A DNA stretch of 64,000 bases from contig WPIO01000008.1 of NCBI GenBank assembly GCA_009760855.2, forward strand, positions 124,001 through 188,000, in the 5' to 3' direction. The stretch is from Cristatella mucedo. Lineage: Eukaryota > Bryozoa > Phylactolaemata > Cristatellidae. Below the pieces are notes generated by a model. That model worked only from the letters and a program-made list of their open reading frames with translations. It was not told where the DNA came from and did no database searches. Shown here one piece after another: positions 60,400 through 64,000 of this stretch (its first letter is position 1; the number at the start of each line of letters is the position of its first letter). The position numbers and the translations under genes were made by a program.

Positions 60400-63312
60400 C
60401 CCATTCACATGTATGTATGTATGTCGCTAGAGAAATAAACGTTTATCTTTTGTCAAGTTGCATCAATGCTGTTGCTTCTGTTGCTTCCTGGGAAACCTAC
60501 TCACTACACAAGATGCATAACCCACTGGATTCAGAACGAACAGCAGTAAATGACGGTACTTCTGCCGTGCATGTTAGGAGCATAAGTTGCAATCCCATAA
60601 AACAGCTGAATGCAGTCACTGGATACTTCAACTACACATCCGTATATGTTTGGCTATATTTTAGTGTTGCAATCTCATACGGTCTGCATGCGGATATTTG
60701 CAGCTACCGTTGTTCAGTGTCTAATATTTTAGCCACTGCTGTTATGTGATGTACAATTTTTTCACGCACGAGTTTGTTATTCGAATTTCTGTTTATTTCC
60801 CATTCATGCATACATTGTGCATCTTTCCTTGCAGGTGACGAGTTTGACTCCAGTTATTTTCTCTGTACTAATGAACTTGCTATGATCGTGAACAACAGCA
60901 ATCATCTTTAATCTTTCATTGCTCATAACAGTGGCTATAAATAATATTGATATATATATATATATATATCAGTTTCTGCTATATATCATAGCTAGATAAT
61001 GTTCTCTAAAATCAAAACAATCGGCGGCCAAGTTAAAACAGATGAATAATCGCAAAATGATCAGGCTATCCTGACCGCATCCTGACCGTGGGTGGTAAAG
61101 TATGGGCATGTTCCTTGTTCGGAACGACCAATGTGATAGGTTTGAGTCATGTTGACGTGGGCTCTTATGCCTCTAAATGCAAAGTCTATAAGGCTGTTGG
61201 ATCGTTTAAGCTTGTTTAGGCTATCTTAGCTCCGTTGCTTGACAGGTAGCCAGTGCAGGTCGGCGAGAAGTGGTGTAATGTGGTAAGTGCAATGCTCAGG
61301 ACAGACAAGTCTAGCTGCAGAGTTTGGCACCACCTACAATCGCCTGATCGCACATGCTGGTAGGCCAGTAAGCAGTGAGATGCAGAAGTCGAGACGGGAT
61401 GTCACGAATGCATGGACCAATTTAGACATGGTATCCTTAGCTAAGCAAGCCCAAATTTTAGCAATGTTATGAAGCTGAAAACAGGCATATTTGACTGAGG
61501 AGCTGATATCGTCGTCGAATGAGAGCTCGCTCTGGAATATGACACCTAGATTTCGACCTGATTGAACAGGAGATATGCTTGCGTAGAGAAAGTTGAGAGT
61601 CAGCCATTCCAATTTGTGAATCACACTGGATTCACCCATAACTAGTAAGTTAGTTTTATAATCGTTTAGTTTTAAAAAATTTGCTGCCATCCATGTGCGG
61701 ATGTCATCAATGCATGCAGCACGTGAGTTGAGAGAATTTAAACTGCTCGAAGGCTGAGAGGGATCAAAGCAAAGGTACAACTGAGTGTCGTCCGCAAAGA
61801 AGTGAAAGCCTATATTTTGCTTGGCAATCACATCTGCAAGAGGGATAGTATAAACCAAGAAAAGAACCGAACCTAGCACGGAGCCCTGAGGTACGCGATA
61901 TTTCAGAGTTACCTCTGATCATCTTTGTCCATTCAAGTCAATACTCTTGAGTCTCCCACTGAGATAGGACCTGAACCACTGCAAAGCAGTGCCAGTGATG
62001 CCCAGGCGAGATGAGAGGCACTCTAGAAGAATTTTGTGATCGATGGTATCAAAAGCTGCCGAAAGATCAAGCAAAACAAGCAGAGAAACTCTAACCACGT
62101 CGGCAATCCTAAGTCGGTCGTTGTATACCCTAAGCAATTCTGACTCTGTTGAGTTGAGTGTTGAGCTGGGGCGCACAGTGCCCTTTGTCAGAGGTGCAAA
62201 CTCGTCGAGCGTGTCAGCTAGTGTCATTTTGTAGCTATCTACCAAAGATGACAGATCGAGGGAGGACTGAGCAGCAGAGGTGAAGCAGATTTTCTCGCAC
62301 GGACAGCATCGATGTCAATGGTCTTGAGGTTTCACCATCCGCAGGTTATTTTAGAGGAGGAGGTGGGCACACAGTGTAGGTTGAGTGAGATCTGCATGTG
62401 GTCAGATAAGCAGGATTTGGTTATAATTGGTGATGACAAAGTGCAGCTGTATGAGAACATCTGGTCGAGTGCGTGACCCTTGATGTGAGTAGGGCCATGC
62501 ATGTGATCCAAAACAGACATTGAGTCAGTCAATGCATGAAACTCGGTGCTAAAAGTGTCAGATAATTTATCAAAGTGAACGCTGAAATCATCCATAACGA
62601 GGTTGAATTAATTTCTTGCACACAGAATCGAAATGAGTTCGGAGAAATCTGAGATAAAGGAGGATTTTGTACCTGCTGAGCAATTAAGATTAACCTTTAA
62701 TCCAAGCACAGTGTGACGCTTTAAAGCCAAGGACTTCAGATTTCTCAATTACTTGTTCGAGCTGAGTCTGTGTGTACTGCTTGACTAAATAGGTCTGATA
62801 GAAGTGCAAATAGGGTGCAGAGCTGCAGCCTTTACTCCTGCCGTGGTCTGCTACCACAGATGAAATACGTCACACTGCTTGAGCTGGTCAAGCAAATAGG
62901 GAAGCCCCTTGGAGCCAACCCGTCAACCCCTGAATTAATTTCGGAATTACTGGAGGGGAAATATTGCAACAACTTTAAATTTCAAGCGTTGAGGTTGCCT
63001 GCTAGCTTTTCCACTTACGTCCGTAGAGTGTTGTGAAGTTAAACATCCTCGATACGTTGCTTGGTCCTCCGGATGTGTGAGCTTGTACTGTGATGTTATA
63101 CGTAGTATCAGCACTAAGTTCTTCGAAAGTGGTTGTGAAATTATCTTTAGCCGTTGCATTTAAGCGGATGGTCATAGTTTCACTTTGAAGCAAGACGTCG
63201 TAGTAGGTTATAATGCCATTACGATCCGACTCCATAACGTCGCCCCACTTTATCGACAACATATTTTCTGTGACTTTTTGAAGGGTATAATTGCTTGGCG
63301 CTCCGCTTGGGG
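46560..63312 (-). CDS. Adhesion GPCR 2, 5' half: FN3-FN3-HormR-GAIN-degenerate GPS, 9 exons
   Basis: This encodes the extracellular part of an adhesion GPCR. The exon join, 5' to 3', is 63312-63019, 56128-55823, 52711-52470, 52360-52250, 50586-50492, 50370-50256, 49400-49265, 47010-46859, 46697-46560. All borders are GT/AG and all phases agree, giving 529 residues. The first exon enters in phase 1, so the gene continues past the right edge of the window. The GPS has lost the His-Leu/Thr cleavage site and the tethered agonist. No 7TM exon follows. The last exon ends in phase 0, in register with the GAIN exon at 41233, which suggests one long gene with the 3' half. It could instead be a separate gene that lost or hides its 7TM exons. 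Confidence 0.78.
46859..47010 (-). CDS. Locus 2 exon: GAIN subdomain B of the upstream GAIN domain
   Basis: The exon reads IEWYTAYRNDKLFGSMRRAA and ends MVEFKLRIPQ. It aligns with AFIVYGNGKLF of 33251-33417. It enters in phase 1 after TTTTCAG and leaves at GTAAAA in phase 0. Confidence 0.78.
47129..47190. repeat. Perfect 36-bp palindrome of CATA/TATG units, then TA run on a SINE-like tail
   Basis: ATACATACATAC... mirrors into ...GTATGTATGTAT around CATATG (47129-47164), followed by a TA run and AATTCATTTGCATAGCG, the reverse complement of the SINE 1 tail end. Confidence 0.85.
47200..49264 (-). other. Intron between fourth and fifth upstream GAIN exons of locus 2
   Basis: The intron is AT-rich. 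The only coding-like remnant is a GPS-resembling stretch at 48157-48275, treated under findings. Confidence 0.45.
49265..49400 (-). CDS. Locus 2 exon: upstream GAIN domain, fourth exon
   Basis: The exon reads LNEFKSGSILMSIDNDFQVF and ends VPKLRDL plus one base. Acceptor CTTCTAG, donor GTGAGA in phase 1. Phases equal those of 9065-9203 and 33541-33646. Sequence similarity to those exons is weak, so the assignment rests on order and phase. Confidence 0.68.
50256..50370 (-). CDS. Locus 2 exon: upstream GAIN subdomain A, third exon
   Basis: The exon reads DRILSTFEDILSSLASESYN and ends WRSNIAYK, matching the ...AYK/AYR exon ends of the paralogues. Acceptor CATTTAAG, donor GTAAAG, phases 2 and 0. 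Confidence 0.78.
50492..50586 (-). CDS. Locus 2 exon: upstream GAIN subdomain A, second exon
   Basis: The exon reads WDVVAANYSKVLSNFMDMDS and ends VHLSFK plus two bases. It is 95 bases long with 0-to-2 phases, exactly like 12994-13088. Acceptor TTGACAG, donor GTAACG. Confidence 0.76.
50955..51180 (-). mobile_element. LINE A 3' fragment
   Basis: The minus-strand remnant spans GTAATGTATCTCCATC, TGGGTGTTACGCAGGAGAG, GGTACGCATTCGGTAGCCAA and GGAAGTAGCAGCTCAGAACG of the LINE A 3' end as read on the plus strand. Confidence 0.82.
52250..52360 (-). CDS. Locus 2 exon: upstream GAIN subdomain A, first exon
   Basis: The 37 codons read LLEYTSQVNSMSANDVSFIY and then DLLENTRRTMSLEKSIS. They align with YNFTSAVSNITKTDLEFMAD of 15845-16018. 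Acceptor AGTCAG, donor GTAAGG, phase 0 on both sides. Confidence 0.84.
52470..52711 (-). CDS. Locus 2 exon: HormR domain
   Basis: The 80 codons have four cysteines (GCQYS, VCDDN, RCVHN, NCSNQ) and end RFQKLTN. The ARCVHNGILYQPEF segment fits a hormone-receptor domain. The exon enters in phase 1 after GTTATAG and leaves at GTAAGA in phase 0, as in locus 1. Confidence 0.84.
52712..54456 (-). other. Intron between FN3 and HormR exons of locus 2, first part
   Basis: I see no exon. A short GC-rich hairpin (GGGCAAG/CTTGCCC) lies near 53534-53560, next to a G-rich run at 53590-53612. Confidence 0.45.
54536..54635. repeat. Interrupted TA/GTAT microsatellite
   Basis: Units of TATG, TATA and CTATG alternate over about 100 bases. 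Confidence 0.75.
54830..54920 (-). mobile_element. LINE A fragment, host of the hAT-type insertion
   Basis: GATGTGCCACAGTCGGCAGC and a diverged GAGTTACATATCCTAGGA correspond to the LINE A 3' region (compare 22445-22530). It stops at the left end of the inverted-repeat element at 54921. Confidence 0.6.
54921..55297. mobile_element. hAT-like non-autonomous DNA transposon
   Basis: The ends CAGAGGTCGGCTAACT and AGTTTGCCAACCTCTG form imperfect terminal inverted repeats of the CAGRGGTYGGCAAACT type found in hAT elements. The length is 377 bases. The 88-codon frame inside is not a transposase. The 8-base flanks no longer match well, so the insertion is old. Confidence 0.72.
55480..55715 (+). mobile_element. 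LINE B 3' end with (ATT)n tail
   Basis: Well-preserved 3' end: CTGACCCTGTGCACGTCACC, then AGCGCC (55641-55646), GGCGCT (55671-55676) and TATCAAGTGAATT with an (ATT)n tail. It lies just 3' of the second FN3 exon. Confidence 0.82.
55823..56128 (-). CDS. Locus 2 exon: second fibronectin type III domain
   Basis: The exon reads PTEAPVNVSILSTTSTAVEL, LWKMPS, IFQYEVRVSKA and GLEPATNYSVTVIGRNLYGE, all FN3 core positions. It is flanked by GTTGTAG and GTGAGT, phase 1-1, so it joins the FN3 before and the HormR after. Confidence 0.92.
56129..57009 (-). other. Intron between the two FN3 exons, first part
   Basis: No exon or repeat recognised here. The rest of this 6.9 kb intron is filled by the C/G-rich blocks, LINE B copies, SINE 1, the transposase relic and microsatellites listed separately. 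Confidence 0.5.
57010..57560. repeat. C-rich block and inverted G-rich block around an AT core
   Basis: At 57015-57140 degenerate units such as GGACATTTCCCCC are repeated. At 57425-57560 the complementary form appears (GGAAATTGCC, TTACCTCAGGGGGTTAATTT, GGGGCGGGGGG). Between them lie a TA run (57166-57191) and ordinary AT-rich sequence. The blocks are roughly inverted copies of one another. Confidence 0.7.
57585..58835 (+). mobile_element. LINE B, 5'-truncated copy with ATT tail
   Basis: The frame gives SLKYGVPQGSVLCPVLSTVC, FHFLGDDTQLYLCFDSSQSS and DILTWMAANFLKLNDAKT, a reverse transcriptase of family B whose catalytic motif reads LGDD instead of FADD. Later parts (SHLDFC, CAIRHLKL) are broken by stops. 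It ends with the LINE B tail and GATTATTATTATT. It is non-functional. Confidence 0.88.
58850..58990 (+). mobile_element. SINE 1, tRNA-derived, best copy
   Basis: It contains A-box-like GGTTTGGTCCAGTGGTTAAG, B-box-like GGTCGTGGGCTCGAGCCCC and the tail GGGCGCTATACAAATGAATT. It lies directly after the LINE B copy that ends at 58835. Confidence 0.87.
59035..60155 (+). pseudogene. Tc1/mariner-like transposase, decayed
   Basis: Fragments in different frames follow a Tc1/mariner transposase: an N-terminal helix-turn-helix-like part (ERNGITKVAARYNL), SKVL...TDVSIFN, then HDPKHTAGIVNDFLDNPMLR, WILEWQSQSPY, a stop, NRVECLWQDLERKIGEQV and a C-terminal WNELYELPQKERQTIIPNVA. DPKHTA and SQSP are family signatures. 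Stops and frameshifts are frequent, and SINE 1 tail sequence interrupts it at 59735-59808. It is not functional. Confidence 0.78.
59735..59808 (+). mobile_element. SINE 1 tail fragment inside the transposase relic
   Basis: ATGTGAAACGCCTGAATATAGATT, split as in other copies, is followed by CTCCTGGGGGCGGTACACAT and GAATTAATTATATTATA, the SINE 1 tail without its tRNA head. Confidence 0.65.
60325..60425. repeat. Compound TA / TG / GTAT microsatellite
   Basis: A TA run passes directly into about 15 TG units (60358-60388) and then GTATGTATGTAT. A shorter TA run follows at 60947-60970. Confidence 0.85.
61080..62640 (-). mobile_element. LINE B, longest copy: endonuclease end and reverse transcriptase
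   Basis: On the minus strand the order is the end of an apurinic-type endonuclease (NLVMDDFSVHFDKLSDTF, then HALDQMFS and SCLSDHMQISLNL, about 62620-62340), a linker, the RT motifs LLVLLDLSAAFDTIDHKILL (about 62100-62040), PQGSMLGSVLFLVYTIPLAD, catalytic FADD (61798-61787) and SRLDFCISLLTGLPACAIRR. Stops near 61918 and elsewhere show it is dead. The 3' end with tail is missing. It inserted between the two FN3 exons. Confidence 0.88.
63019..63312 (-). CDS. Locus 2 exon: first fibronectin type III domain in the window
   Basis: The exon reads PSGAPSNYTLQKVTENMLSI, KWGDVMESDRNGIITYYDVL, FEELSADTTYNITVQAHTSG and FNFTTLYG, a complete FN3. Acceptor TTTTCAG, donor GTAAGT, phase 1-1. It begins in phase 1, so more exons lie beyond position 64000. 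Confidence 0.92.
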
Positions 63313-63826
63313 CTGAAAATTGTAACCGAAGTCTCAGTGCACAGCATTTGCGAGTACATCAAATTCCGTTCAATTGAGTTTTTCTTGTCAATCAAAATTC
63401 CTGAGAATATAATCAGGAAAATTAACTTGGATTAACCTACCTTATCATTCACAGCTACGAATTCAAAAAATCAGTGACATTTCATAAGTTTCATTCAGGA
63501 TTGATCTCTTTTGAAAAGAACACAGCTCCCTGCTACTAGCATATCGACACTCTCTCACGGGAGTGAACACTATCCTTTGGATTGAATTAAAGGGTTTCTA
63601 TCATATATATATATTCATGTAGTAATATATAAACGCTACTTGAATGTGATACGACGGAGCGATTATACGTTTTATTAACACCACTCCTTTAAAAAGGTAC
63701 AAATCTGGGCTTCTTGCAGCCTTGTAATGTCAAAGTCTGCTGACAGACAATGCAAACTTGCCATACCAGTTCAACAAAGAATGGACTGATGACTGCTCCC
63801 CGAGCTGATTTTAAAATTGATGTACA

Positions 63827-64000
63827 CCAGATAATAATAATAATAATAATAATATTGCACTTGATAAAGCGCTCTTAGAGAAACTATTCTCTTTCTAGGC
63901 GCTTTACATTTGCTGCAAAGTGATATGCAATAGAATAGTAAGTAAAATCATGTTTAAAAACAAACAAAATGAATAATATGGTTAGGGGTGACATGCACAG
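63827..64000 (-). mobile_element. LINE B 3' end, runs off the window
   Basis: An (AAT)n run at 63830-63853, then TTGCACTTGATAAAGCGCTC, TTTCTAGGCGCTTTACATTT, and GGTTAGGGGTGACATGCACA at the very edge match the start of 35930-37000. More of this copy should lie to the right. Confidence 0.8.

Overview
This is nuclear DNA from a multicellular animal. Coding sequence is split into small exons with GT/AG borders, introns run to several kilobases and are full of decayed LINEs, tRNA-derived SINEs and TA microsatellites, and the genes are adhesion-type (family B2) G-protein-coupled receptors, a metazoan family with GAIN/GPS domains. The mix of FN3 domains, CR1/L2-like LINEs and TA-rich introns suggests a marine invertebrate, possibly an early-branching one such as a sponge or cnidarian. 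The species cannot be fixed from the sequence. No prokaryotic genes, CRISPR arrays, rRNA genes or intact tRNA genes were seen.

All recognised host exons lie on the minus strand, so genes read from high to low coordinates. Locus 1 (18740 down to 1053) is an adhesion GPCR whose 14 recognised exons join without a frame break into 771 residues: FN3, HormR, GAIN (five exons), an intact GPS, seven transmembrane helices and a short Ser/Thr-rich tail. Its signal-peptide exon was not found. Locus 2 (63312 down to 28036) is a paralogue with the same exon sizes and intron phases. Its 3' half (41233-28036) encodes GAIN, an intact GPS, 7TM and tail. Its 5' half (63312-46560) encodes FN3, FN3, HormR, a complete second GAIN domain and a GPS that has lost the cleavage residues.

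The most interesting observation is that no 7TM exon was found after the 5' GAIN/GPS of locus 2, and no FN3 or full HormR exon before the 3' GAIN. The two halves meet in phase 0 across a 5.3 kb gap and read through in one frame (1,103 residues, open at the 5' edge). The simplest reading is one receptor with two GAIN domains in tandem, FN3-FN3-HormR-GAIN-GPS(dead)-GAIN-GPS-7TM. The alternative is two neighbouring genes, each missing exons I could not see.

Between and inside the receptors is transposon debris: LINE family A (CR1/L2-like, best copy 22226-23560), LINE family B (copies near 25.1, 35.9, 57.6 and 61-62.8 kb, with (ATT)n tails), two tRNA-derived SINE families, one of which shares its 3' tail with LINE B, a decayed Tc1/mariner transposase (59035-60155) and a short hAT-type inverted-repeat element (54921-55297). 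The span 18741-28035 between the loci and the first kilobase hold no host exon that I could recognise.
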